A stretch of 64,000 nucleotides of DNA, taken from Desulfomicrobium sp. ZS1 (GTDB lineage: Bacteria > Desulfobacterota > Desulfovibrionia > Desulfovibrionales > Desulfomicrobiaceae). Numbering within the stretch: position 1 is the stretch's first letter; each line of letters opens with the position of its first letter. The position numbers and the translations under genes are program-made. Under the pieces are notes generated by a model. The model was given only the letters and a program-made list of their open reading frames with translations. It was not told where the DNA came from and searched no databases. This document shows positions 43,257-52,036 of this stretch, piece after piece. The DNA lies in the NCBI RefSeq assembly GCF_024204645.1, contig NZ_CP100351.1:434001-498000 (forward strand), given 5' to 3'.

Positions 43257-44093
43257 ATGGCATTGAGCTGGCACGAATTATCCGTAAAAATCCGGCGGCG
43301 TGAGACACCATTTTACGAGCGGTTGTATACACTTGCCAAAGAGGTTCACGGGATATCCTTTCCTATGAACAAGACCCTGCATGGTTTTCTCTATCGAGAG
43401 TGGGTGCTGCGTACGAGCTTGTGGCACGAGTTCTGGCGAGTTGTTTATTACGAACCGATGTTCAAGTCTCAGTGCGTCTCTGTTGGCGCGAATTTCAAAA
43501 TGCACTATGCTGGCAATGGGAGTACAAAAATTTTGGGGGACTTGCAGATTCATATCGGCTCCAACGTGACGATGTTCGACAATGTCGCTTTCGCCGGCCT
43601 CAAGGTGCTGGACAAACCGGAACTGTACATAGGGGACAACACGTACATTGGACCGCAAGTCAAATTTCGTGTGGGAAGGAAAGTTGCCATCGGCAAGTAT
43701 TGCATGATCGTTTCCCCGTTTATAGCAGACAATCCAGGACATCAGATTGATGACATGATGGCAAGGATGCAAAGCGGAGGAGGCTGTCCCAAGTCTGAAT
43801 CCATTCGTCCGGTGATCGTCGGGGATTTTTGTTGGCTTACTTTGGAAACTGCAATCTATCCTGGCACAGTTGTCGGAGACGGGGTGGTGGCCAAGTTGGG
43901 AACGCATCTGAGCAGGACGGTCCCACCGTTCTGTCTGATTAGCGGGAACCCGTGGAAAGTGGAAAGGAAGCTCCCTATTCCAGAAGAACTCAAGGAAATT
44001 GTCGGGCCGGAGCGATACGAATCCTATCTCGAAGCGCACCGGGAAGTGGATGCTGGGAAATACCCGGTGCATGGGAAGAGTGACAGATGTTAA
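43257..44093 (+). CDS. Left-handed beta-helix acyltransferase
   Basis: This 278-aa protein has about 75 N-terminal residues without a known fold. Hexapeptide repeats follow (VSVGANFKMHYAGNGSTKILGDLQIHIGSNVTMFDNVAF, YIGDNTYIGPQVKFRVGRKVAIGKY), then ISGNPWKVERKL near the end. It is probably a sugar O-acyltransferase acting on the EPS. AAGGAG lies 9 bases before the ATG. It overlaps the next gene, another LbH protein, by 7 bases. Confidence 0.82.
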   Translation: MALSWHELSVKIRRRETPFYERLYTLAKEVHGISFPMNKTLHGFLYREWVLRTSLWHEFWRVVYYEPMFKSQCVSVGANFKMHYAGNGSTKILGDLQIHIGSNVTMFDNVAFAGLKVLDKPELYIGDNTYIGPQVKFRVGRKVAIGKYCMIVSPFIADNPGHQIDDMMARMQSGGGCPKSESIRPVIVGDFCWLTLETAIYPGTVVGDGVVAKLGTHLSRTVPPFCLISGNPWKVERKLPIPEELKEIVGPERYESYLEAHREVDAGKYPVHGKSDRC

Positions 44094-44662
44094 GGCAGAA
44101 TTTGAAGAAATATGTGGGTTATGTTTTTCTTGCCATCGCCTTCCCGTTTGCGGTGCCGTACCATGTCACCAACAACAGGGGCGTGTTCACCACAACCGGT
44201 CAACTTCTTTCACTCTTGCCCGGAAAAGTTGGCAGTTATCTGAGATCGGCTTATTATAGCCTTACTTTGAAGAAATGCGGAAAAAGGCTGTATGTGGATT
44301 TTGGATCATACTTCAGTCAGCCGGCTGCGGAAATTCATGACGACGTCTTCATTTCGACATTCTGCATCATTGGCAACGCAAAAATTGGAAACAACGTGGG
44401 TATAAGTCCCTGCTGTCATATCTTGAGCGGGGGACGGCAGCACGCATCGTTCCAGAAAGATGTTCCCATCATTTGGCAGTCAGGTGGAGTCTTGGAGCAG
44501 GTCAGTATTGGTGAAAACAGCTGGATCGGACAGGCTTCGGTGGTCATGGCGGACATCGGAAAGCAGAACATTATTGGCGCGGGCAGTGTTGTCGTGAAGA
44601 AAACGGGCGACTACGAAGTCCACGCCGGCAACCCGGCCCGTTTGCTGCGCAGGCTTTTTTAG
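44087..44662 (+). CDS. Left-handed beta-helix acyltransferase
   Basis: This 191-aa protein has an N-terminal hydrophobic stretch (about 9-27) and hexapeptide repeats (AEIHDDVFISTFCIIGNAKIGNNVGI, VSIGENSWIGQASVVMADIGKQNIIGAGSVVVKK). The ending HAGNPARLLRRL is typical of serine- or sugar-acetyltransferases. It pairs with the LbH gene just upstream, so two separate acylations of the polymer are likely. Confidence 0.82.
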   Translation: MLRQNLKKYVGYVFLAIAFPFAVPYHVTNNRGVFTTTGQLLSLLPGKVGSYLRSAYYSLTLKKCGKRLYVDFGSYFSQPAAEIHDDVFISTFCIIGNAKIGNNVGISPCCHILSGGRQHASFQKDVPIIWQSGGVLEQVSIGENSWIGQASVVMADIGKQNIIGAGSVVVKKTGDYEVHAGNPARLLRRLF

Positions 44663-44697
44663 CTCTCTCGTATCGTTCAGAAACAAGCTGGAGTATT

Positions 44698-45810
44698 ATG
44701 GCGTTAGGTAACATCCATATCATGCAGGTCATTTTTGCCCTCGAGTTCGGGGGCGCTGAAAGCCTCGCCCTGAACGTCTGCTCGCTGCTGCGGGAGGATG
44801 AGCGTTTTTCCGAGAGTCTGTGCGGTGTGTTCGGATCCGGGGGACCGCTGTTTGATGTCGCTTCGAAACGGGGCGTCAGCGCTTTTTCGCTGGATGCGTG
44901 CCGCTTGGGCAAGGTGCGGACGGTGGCGGAGCTTTACCGCCGTTTTCGCCAAGAGAGAGTGGCGGTCGCGCAGGTACATGGTGCCTATCTCCTTCAATAT
45001 GTCATGCCCGCCGCATTGCTGGCCGGTGTTGCGGTTGTTTACACTGAGCACGCCAGACATTCTCTGGGCAGACACGCGTGGCTGCGACGCTTAGCCCGGT
45101 TGCATGGGCGTTTGTTCGGGAAGATGGTCTGCGTGTCTCAGAACCTGCGCGGCTTCATGATTGATGTTGTCGGCCTCAGGTCCGACCGGATCGAGGTGAT
45201 ACCCAACGGGATCGACCTGTCCCGGTTCGCGCAGCCCGCTCATGAGCGCAGACAGAAAAGCGAGGGTGTGGTGATCGGGACAGTGGCTAGGCTGACCGAG
45301 GCCAAAGATCACGGGAACCTGCTGCACGCCTTCGCCACGGTCCGAAAGGAAGTGCCGGGCGTCCGCCTGTTGCTGGTGGGTGACGGGGAATTGCGACAGG
45401 AGATCGAGTCTCTGGTGTCCTCTCTGGGGTTGGAGGATGCCGTGGAAATGACGGGCAAGCGCAGTGACATCCCACACCTGCTCACCGGCATGGACATCTT
45501 TGTTTTGCCTTCGCGCCGGGAGGGTTTTCCCGTCTCCATTATCGAGGCCATGGCCTGCGGTAGGCCGGTGGTAGCCACGGATGTCGGTGGTGTCAGGGAG
45601 ATCATTGACGACGGCGTGGACGGGATCGTCGTTCCGCCCGAAGACGCAGCCGCCCTGGCTGCCGCTATACTTGGCCTCGTCCGAGACCCTGACGGTCGCT
45701 CTCGACTAGGGGAACGTGCCGTGCACAAGGCCGCCGTATATTTCAGCGACCAAACCATGATCGGCAACTATATGCGCCTTTTTACATCGGTCGGAGGTGC
45801 GCGTGCGTAG
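44698..45810 (+). CDS. Glycosyltransferase family 4
   Basis: This 370-aa GT4 enzyme has the N-terminal acceptor loop IMQVIFALEFGGAESLALNVC. The C-terminal donor half shows VIGTVARLTEAKDHGNLLHAF, LVGDGELRQEIESLVSSLGL and LPSRREGFPVSIIEAMACGRPVVATDVGGVREII. It follows the standard pattern for a capsule or EPS sugar transferase. It overlaps the AMP-ligase gene by a few bases. Confidence 0.9.
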   Translation: MALGNIHIMQVIFALEFGGAESLALNVCSLLREDERFSESLCGVFGSGGPLFDVASKRGVSAFSLDACRLGKVRTVAELYRRFRQERVAVAQVHGAYLLQYVMPAALLAGVAVVYTEHARHSLGRHAWLRRLARLHGRLFGKMVCVSQNLRGFMIDVVGLRSDRIEVIPNGIDLSRFAQPAHERRQKSEGVVIGTVARLTEAKDHGNLLHAFATVRKEVPGVRLLLVGDGELRQEIESLVSSLGLEDAVEMTGKRSDIPHLLTGMDIFVLPSRREGFPVSIIEAMACGRPVVATDVGGVREIIDDGVDGIVVPPEDAAALAAAILGLVRDPDGRSRLGERAVHKAAVYFSDQTMIGNYMRLFTSVGGARA

Positions 45811-47134
45811 CCTAGTGCGGAGATTTGCAGCGAGGGTTCAGGGCGTTAGAAGGTATGCATACTTAAGGGAGTACGAGGCTCTTCAGTGGCTTTCGCGAGA
45901 GGAACTCGATGTCGACCAGTTTGGCAGACTGAGGGCGCTGCTTCGTCATGCCTTCGAGACGGTCCCGTTCTATCGCGAAATGTTCAGGGAGGCGGGTACG
46001 CACCCCGACGAGATCAAGTCCCGCGCCGATTATGCGAAGCTGCCCTGCCTGACCAAGGACATCATCAAGCGCAACCGGAATGCGCTGATTTCCTCACGTT
46101 TCGATGTCAACGCGCTGCGTGGCAACTCCACAGGTGGCTCGACGGGTGAACCATTGCAGTTCTTCCAGGAGATGGATGTTTACGAGCAGATGTGCGCGAA
46201 CCTGATGCTCAGCCTGAAGATGGCGGGCTGGCGCGAAGGCGAACGTGTGTTTTCGATCTGGGGGAATCCGAAAGATTTCTCCACAAGGAAGTCTCTGCTT
46301 GGAAAAATCAAAGAGAGCTTGGCAACTACCGTCATTCTGAATGCATACAAATACAACGAAGTTATTTTTAATTCGTGGATCGCAGCGATCCAGAGATCCG
46401 GAAATGCGTTCATTTACGGATATCCATCAGTCATTTCCGATTTTGCGCATCATATAGTGAATAAAAATGTACGCTTGAATAATGTGAAAGGAATCCAGAC
46501 TTCTGCCGAGCAATTGCTTGATGATCAAAAAAATATTTTGGAAAAAGCGTTCCAATGCAAAGTATATGACCAGTATGGAAGTAGAGAATGCCCTGGAATA
46601 GCCTCTGAATGTGCTCATGGTGGTATGCATCTCCTGACGCATTCGTCATATGTAGAATTTGTCGATGATCCTGAAGCGCCAGGAGAAGCGAAGAAGGTCG
46701 TCGTCACGCCATTAAATAGCTATGCGATGCCATTTTTACGTTATGAAATCGGAGATTATGCGCATCCAGTGAATTCTGTCTGTGCATGCGGGAGGGGTTT
46801 TCCCCTCATGTGCATGAATATAGGGCGTCTCTACGACCGGTTCGTTTGCGAGGCCGGGCAGATATTGCACGGCACACTGCTGGTCAGGCAGGTGGCCGGC
46901 ATACGCGGCATCAGGAATTTCCAGTTTCATCAGCGGGATCTCGTGAATATCGACCTGAATATTATCCGCTCGACCACGTTCGATGAGGGCGACAGGGAAA
47001 AAATCGAGGCCATCAACGCGAATCTCGCGGCCCTGCCTGTTCCCGGGGTCGCGATCCGGGTGAACTACGTCGAATCATTCCCGCAGACCGTCGGCGGAAA
47101 GCACCGCATCTTCATTTCGGACGTGAGGTTGTGA
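45803..47134 (+). CDS. AMP-dependent ligase, PaaK/CapK-like
   Basis: This protein of about 443 residues belongs to the phenylacetate-CoA-ligase-like adenylate-forming family. The phosphate loop reads NSTGGSTGEPLQF (near 110), QTSAEQLLDD and DQYGSRECPGIASEC follow as A4/A5-like motifs, and RYEIGDYAHP is near the ATP site. CapK-type members are found in capsule loci without a known substrate and presumably activate an acid for attachment to the polymer. The GTG at 45803 has GGAGG 6 bases upstream; GTG at 45797 is also in frame. The middle third is more AT-rich than the ends. Confidence 0.8.
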   Translation: MRSLVRRFAARVQGVRRYAYLREYEALQWLSREELDVDQFGRLRALLRHAFETVPFYREMFREAGTHPDEIKSRADYAKLPCLTKDIIKRNRNALISSRFDVNALRGNSTGGSTGEPLQFFQEMDVYEQMCANLMLSLKMAGWREGERVFSIWGNPKDFSTRKSLLGKIKESLATTVILNAYKYNEVIFNSWIAAIQRSGNAFIYGYPSVISDFAHHIVNKNVRLNNVKGIQTSAEQLLDDQKNILEKAFQCKVYDQYGSRECPGIASECAHGGMHLLTHSSYVEFVDDPEAPGEAKKVVVTPLNSYAMPFLRYEIGDYAHPVNSVCACGRGFPLMCMNIGRLYDRFVCEAGQILHGTLLVRQVAGIRGIRNFQFHQRDLVNIDLNIIRSTTFDEGDREKIEAINANLAALPVPGVAIRVNYVESFPQTVGGKHRIFISDVRL

Positions 47135-48309
47135 TGCATCAAAACATTCCCGTAGTCATGTACCATTCCGTGGGATTACCGAAGAAGGACTGGATGTGGG
47201 ACTTCTTGACCATACCGTATGGGCTTTTCGAGGATCATATACGCTGTCTTCGGAGCAAGGGTTTCGTTCCGATAGATTTCAAGGAGTATTACGCCCATGT
47301 CCGTTTCGGCGCGGAACTCCCGGAGCGTTGCGTCTTCCTTCATTTTGATGACGGCTATCTCGATAATTGGGTTTTCGCGTACCCCATTCTCAGGAAGTAC
47401 GGATTCAAGGGAACAATCTTCGTCAACCCAGAGTTTGTCGACCCCGCCCTGGATCCGCGCCCGAATCTTGATGACGTCTGGAAAGGCAGGGCTGAAATCG
47501 AAGACCTGACACCCCACGGTTTTTTATCCTGGGCCGAGATGCGGGCCATGGAGCAGGAAGGGGTCATGGATATTCAGTCCCATGCCATGACGCACACCTG
47601 GTATTTCAGCGGACCTGAGATCGTCGATTTTCGCCATCCCGGGGATTCGTATGTCTGGATGGATTGGAACGAGAACCCGGAAGAGAAGTGGGCGTACCTG
47701 AGCGCTGACCCGGCGTCGCGTCCGTCACGGATGGGTAGCCCTGTCTATGCGCACGGAAAGTCTCTGGAGGTCCGGCGGTTCTTCCCGGATGAACGGCTGT
47801 CCAGGCATTTGGAGGCACATGTTGAGTCCAGAGGGCCGACATTCTTCGACCGGCCCGATTGGAAATCTGAGCTTCATGCCCTTGCCGGGGAATTCAGGTC
47901 CACTAACCGACTGCACGAATCTACCGAATCCGAAGAGGAATATATTCGTCGGATGCACTGGGAGCTGGGCGAGTCCAAAAGGATACTGGAATCTCGCCTC
48001 TCCAAGGAGGTGGACCTGCTCTGCTGGCCAGGAGGGGGCTACGACTCTGGGGCGGTGGAGATTTCCAAGCAGTACTATCTTGCCACGACTCTGGCTTCGC
48101 GGGAACGCAAGCGGGGAGTTCCACTTATGGACGGAGACCACGTTAGGGTGGAGCGGATCGGGTGTCCGCATGTGGTGCGCAAGGGGCGGGTCGAGTACAC
48201 GAATGGGAGGTATCTCTATCATTTCATGCGCGAATACCAGGGGAGTGGTTCGAGTCGACTGGTGCGGAAGTTTTTGAAACTTTTCAAACTGATCTGGGGT
48301 ATCGGATAG
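47134..48309 (+). CDS. Polysaccharide deacetylase-family protein
   Basis: This 391-aa protein starts PVVMYHSVG and has FLHFDDGYLDNWVFAYPILRKYGFKGTIFVNP (about 70-100), the NodB-like motif with the catalytic Asp pair. QSHAMTH (near 150) gives the metal-binding histidines. The C-terminal half is longer than in NodB and probably specialised. It is the second deacetylase of the locus. There is no signal peptide. The ATG overlaps the previous stop by one base (TGATG). Confidence 0.83.
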   Translation: MHQNIPVVMYHSVGLPKKDWMWDFLTIPYGLFEDHIRCLRSKGFVPIDFKEYYAHVRFGAELPERCVFLHFDDGYLDNWVFAYPILRKYGFKGTIFVNPEFVDPALDPRPNLDDVWKGRAEIEDLTPHGFLSWAEMRAMEQEGVMDIQSHAMTHTWYFSGPEIVDFRHPGDSYVWMDWNENPEEKWAYLSADPASRPSRMGSPVYAHGKSLEVRRFFPDERLSRHLEAHVESRGPTFFDRPDWKSELHALAGEFRSTNRLHESTESEEEYIRRMHWELGESKRILESRLSKEVDLLCWPGGGYDSGAVEISKQYYLATTLASRERKRGVPLMDGDHVRVERIGCPHVVRKGRVEYTNGRYLYHFMREYQGSGSSRLVRKFLKLFKLIWGIG

Positions 48310-48346
48310 CCCCGGTTGAGTTTGTTCATATCAAGAGAGGTCTGAA

Positions 48347-50521
48347 ATGCCCGGATGCATGCTGCTTCCCTATGAATCTCGAGTTATGAAAATTAGTAAT
48401 GTAATAGCTCTTGTTGTAATATTTCTATTGTTTGATACCAAATTATATGCTTTGCAAAAAGCATCTTTACCTTATGGAACAAGTTATATTTCTGATAAAA
48501 AATTACAGAATTGTGTGCGAAATTGGAATATGAAAACATTTAATTTTTTAATTGGAGGAGGAAATGATTTAAATAATAATGTTCAAATCAAAGTGTCAGG
48601 TTATCAAAAAATAATAGGAACATATACAAAATCAATTTCTGATTTGAAATTATATAGTGAGTCTAAAAATTGGAATTTTGAAGATATGTTAATCCATATG
48701 AAGATTGATTATCCATGTCGCAAAAAATGGAAAAATATGGATAAATATATAGTTTTGATGTCTAAAAAAGATATTTCGTCAGATGTTTATGATTTTAAGA
48801 AAAAAAATATATTGAATACAACATTTTATATAGGACATGAAGATCCATTTGACAGATTAAATATCGTGCTTTCTGAAGGAAGTTCTGGTTATGAAGGGCA
48901 GTGGGAGTATTGGGATGGTTCCAATTGGAAAATATTGAACGTAGAAGATGGAACTGAAAATTTGTCTACGGATGGGAGTATTAGTTTTATACCTCCTTCA
49001 AATTGGTCTCGGTTAAATATTCAAGAGGAAAGTATCTATAAAAAATGGTGGATAAGATTTAATCTGGCGTCATCTATAAAATCTCCAACAGTTGTTCAAG
49101 TCAAAGGCGATGATTGGATGAATGGTGATCTTTGTCGTGGATGGGATGAATCTAATCCCCAAATACATAATGTTGGAACTCCTGTCGCATATAATCCTAA
49201 TCCGACGAGTAATTCAACTGCTCGTTTCCGACACCAAGCGCGCGCTACAGGTTATTGGAGTGCAAATTATATATATTACCATCCGCAAAATACTTCTCTC
49301 GATGGAACGCCAATGGCTGCTGATTATGTCGCTTCAAAAGCGATTGAATATTTATCAGAAAAAGAAAATAAAATTAATGCTTTAATGTTTGACACTGCAA
49401 ATGGACAACTGAAAACGGGAATACGCTTGTCTAATCCGGAGTTATTTTCAGATGCAAATGGAAATTGGGAATTATTTTCAGAAAAAAGATATGAGTATGT
49501 TGTTAATAAAATAAAAGAAAAATTTCCAAAACATTGGGTCGGTGCTAATCCATACCCATGGAGAAGATCTTTTATTGAAAAAGGGGATTGGGCATTATAC
49601 GAATTTCATTCTTATGCGAGGCAGCCATCTAGCCCACAAAATATAGTTAAATCTAAAAATTTTAAAAGAAATTTGTTATCATATGATGATTTTTTACCAG
49701 AGAATAATACTAAAAATATTAAAGGTGTTTTTTTATACAATGATACTCTAGATTGGGCGAGCCAAGGATTTTTTTTTGATAGAGGTAATAGAGGGCCTAT
49801 CGCCTGTCTTGCGAAGCATTACATAGGAATGAATAACAATACTATTTTTGGGTATTATTCTCATGGTGCTTTTCGTTATGATGTCTCAGATGAAGTGTAT
49901 TATTATTTAAAAGAAACAAAATTAAAAAAAGAGATTGATGTGTCTAGCAAAGGTGATTCCGTGTTGATCCAAGGGGAAGATTTTTCTGAACTTAAGTCTT
50001 ATCCATATTTTGGTATGCGTATCCGTATTGGTGACGATATCTTTATGGTAAAGAAAATTGATAATCAAACACTTCAAACAAATGATCTTGTTCGTTTTCG
50101 TCATAACGTTGGCGAAAAAATTAGAATTATCGGAGTATCTCATCAATCAGTAGACAAAACTCTAGCCTGGGACAAGGTATATAAGTGGAGTTGGTTTTTC
50201 CCAGCTATGGCTGTTGATATCGGTCAACCTGATTCATCAGGACACAATTCTGGAAAATATGATTTGTCCTGGAAGAAAGGGGAAATGATTGGTGGTGGTC
50301 CAGAGATATGGCGACGAGATTATACAAAAGCAATTGTTTTATTAAGGACAGCAGGTTATAGAACAAGTTCGAAATATTTTACTAATTATTCAAATTCGAT
50401 CCCTTTACATGGCCTGTATTATCCACTTTATGCAGATGGTACATTGGGTCAAGGAATCTCGGAAATTTCTCTGAGAGCCGGAGAAGGTGCGATTCTGATG
50501 AAAAAAAATTCAACACGTTGA
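48347..50521 (+). CDS. Secreted protein, possible glycoside hydrolase
   Basis: This 724-aa protein begins the second AT-rich block. The ATG at 48347 has GAGAGG 7 bases upstream. A second ATG at residue 14 (48386) begins a cleaner signal peptide (MKISNVIALVVIFLLFDTKLYA), so either start may be used. After export there is a beta-rich part (about 60-260, SGYEGQWEYWDGSNWKILN resembling a carbohydrate-binding fold). A region like a TIM-barrel glycosidase follows (YVASKAIEYLSEKENKINALMFDTAN, WVGANPYPWRRSF, GVFLYNDTLDW). SLRAGEGAILMKK at the end resembles the C-terminal strand of many glycosidases. I cannot name the family. Trimming or modifying the EPS would fit. Confidence 0.7.
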   Translation: MPGCMLLPYESRVMKISNVIALVVIFLLFDTKLYALQKASLPYGTSYISDKKLQNCVRNWNMKTFNFLIGGGNDLNNNVQIKVSGYQKIIGTYTKSISDLKLYSESKNWNFEDMLIHMKIDYPCRKKWKNMDKYIVLMSKKDISSDVYDFKKKNILNTTFYIGHEDPFDRLNIVLSEGSSGYEGQWEYWDGSNWKILNVEDGTENLSTDGSISFIPPSNWSRLNIQEESIYKKWWIRFNLASSIKSPTVVQVKGDDWMNGDLCRGWDESNPQIHNVGTPVAYNPNPTSNSTARFRHQARATGYWSANYIYYHPQNTSLDGTPMAADYVASKAIEYLSEKENKINALMFDTANGQLKTGIRLSNPELFSDANGNWELFSEKRYEYVVNKIKEKFPKHWVGANPYPWRRSFIEKGDWALYEFHSYARQPSSPQNIVKSKNFKRNLLSYDDFLPENNTKNIKGVFLYNDTLDWASQGFFFDRGNRGPIACLAKHYIGMNNNTIFGYYSHGAFRYDVSDEVYYYLKETKLKKEIDVSSKGDSVLIQGEDFSELKSYPYFGMRIRIGDDIFMVKKIDNQTLQTNDLVRFRHNVGEKIRIIGVSHQSVDKTLAWDKVYKWSWFFPAMAVDIGQPDSSGHNSGKYDLSWKKGEMIGGGPEIWRRDYTKAIVLLRTAGYRTSSKYFTNYSNSIPLHGLYYPLYADGTLGQGISEISLRAGEGAILMKKNSTR

Positions 50522-50538
50522 ATAAGATCAATATTTTA

Positions 50539-51996
50539 ATGAATAGTAACAAAAGTATATTTAAAGGGACGTTTTTCACGGTCAGTACTCGCTGGTTTGA
50601 TCGTTTTGTTGGGTTTCTGAGTACAATAATTTTAGCCAGGTTGTTATCTCCACAAGACTACGGAGTAGTCGCTATTGTAGCATTATCCGTTGGCATGGCG
50701 AGAGTTTTTTTGGATTTGGGGGTGCATGTAGCGTTGATCCAGATCAAAAATGTTACTCAGGATCATTACAATACAGCATGGACTATAAAATTAATTCAGT
50801 CTTCATTACTTACTTTTCTTTTGCTAATTTTTAGCCCTATTATTTCTAATTACTTTCAAGATGAAAGGTCTAAATTGGTTTTAATTTATTTATCTTTTAT
50901 CCCGTTTATAAATTCATTTCAAAATATTGGGCTAATAGCTTTGCAAAAAAAAATGCATTTCAAACAAGAATTTTATTTTTTGTCAGTGAATAGGCTTTTT
51001 GGATTTTTTATTACAATATTGCTTGCTTTTATATTTAGATCTTATTGGGCTTTGGTTATTGGATCGCTTTCAACTGCGATTTCAGGAGTTTTTTTAAGTT
51101 ATTGCTTTTGTCCAATGCGTCCATCACTTTCTATTAATAAATTTAAGGAAATATTTTCTGTGTCTAATTGGATGTTATTAAAAAATATTGGCCAATATTT
51201 TCAAACAAATCTTCATAAGATTATGGTGGGACATTGGGCTTCTTCAGCAACTCTAGGGGCCTATTCCTTGGGTAGTGATATTGCTGCGATGCCCACGAAC
51301 GAACTTCTTGCGCCATTTAATCGCGTTTTGTTCCCTGCCTTTTCAAATCTGCAAGACGACCCTGCAGAATTGAAGCGAGTGTTTCTTCTTGCTCAAGGTT
51401 TTCAAACGCTTGTGGCCATGCCAGCTGCAGCAGGTTTGGCGCTTGTCGCTAACGATCTTGTGCCGTTGCTACTCGGAGCTAAGTGGGTTGAAGCAATTCC
51501 GTATATTCAGATCTTATCGTGGGGGGGGATTTTTAGTGCGCTGATAAGTACTAGCGGATTCCTCATGATATCACTCGGATATTTGAGGCTGAATGTGTTG
51601 TTTGTTTATGCCCAAGTTATTATTTTTGCCATACTTGTTTTTACTTTTTTTAGAGGAAGTGACGCAATCATTATTGCTAAAACACGTTTATTTGTTTCGA
51701 TGTTTGGGATTTTCCTTGCTTTTGGTCTAGCTATGCATGTATTTCCTCGTATTCATGTTGTTGATTTATTAATGAATACTTTTCGTCCTATACTTGGAGT
51801 TGTTGCAATGTGCTTGACATTGTTTTTTTTAAATAATTATTTAAATTATATTCCATTATATAATATCGTTATGAAAACTATATTAGGTATTATTATTTAT
51901 GTTGTTACAGTTTTGCTTTTATGGAAAATTAGTAAAAAACCTGACGGGGCGGAATCTTATATTATAGAAAAATTTAAAGTGTGGTATAAAGTTTAA
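50539..51996 (+). CDS. Wzx-like polysaccharide flippase
   Basis: This protein of about 485 residues has 12-14 membrane helices and the MOP-superfamily start FFTVSTRWFDRFVGFLSTIILARLLSPQDYGVVAIV. The following helices and the VGHWASSATLGAYSLGSDIAAMPTNELLAPFNRVLFPAFSNLQDD loop are typical of oligosaccharide flippases. It should move the lipid-linked repeat unit across the inner membrane. The frame is open from a TTG at 50518 that overlaps the previous stop; neither start has a good ribosome site. AT-rich, except for 51,240-51,560. Confidence 0.85.
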   Translation: MNSNKSIFKGTFFTVSTRWFDRFVGFLSTIILARLLSPQDYGVVAIVALSVGMARVFLDLGVHVALIQIKNVTQDHYNTAWTIKLIQSSLLTFLLLIFSPIISNYFQDERSKLVLIYLSFIPFINSFQNIGLIALQKKMHFKQEFYFLSVNRLFGFFITILLAFIFRSYWALVIGSLSTAISGVFLSYCFCPMRPSLSINKFKEIFSVSNWMLLKNIGQYFQTNLHKIMVGHWASSATLGAYSLGSDIAAMPTNELLAPFNRVLFPAFSNLQDDPAELKRVFLLAQGFQTLVAMPAAAGLALVANDLVPLLLGAKWVEAIPYIQILSWGGIFSALISTSGFLMISLGYLRLNVLFVYAQVIIFAILVFTFFRGSDAIIIAKTRLFVSMFGIFLAFGLAMHVFPRIHVVDLLMNTFRPILGVVAMCLTLFFLNNYLNYIPLYNIVMKTILGIIIYVVTVLLLWKISKKPDGAESYIIEKFKVWYKV

Positions 51997-52036
51997 CTTT
52001 TATTTATTTTACAATAAATATTGTGACATTTTTTAT

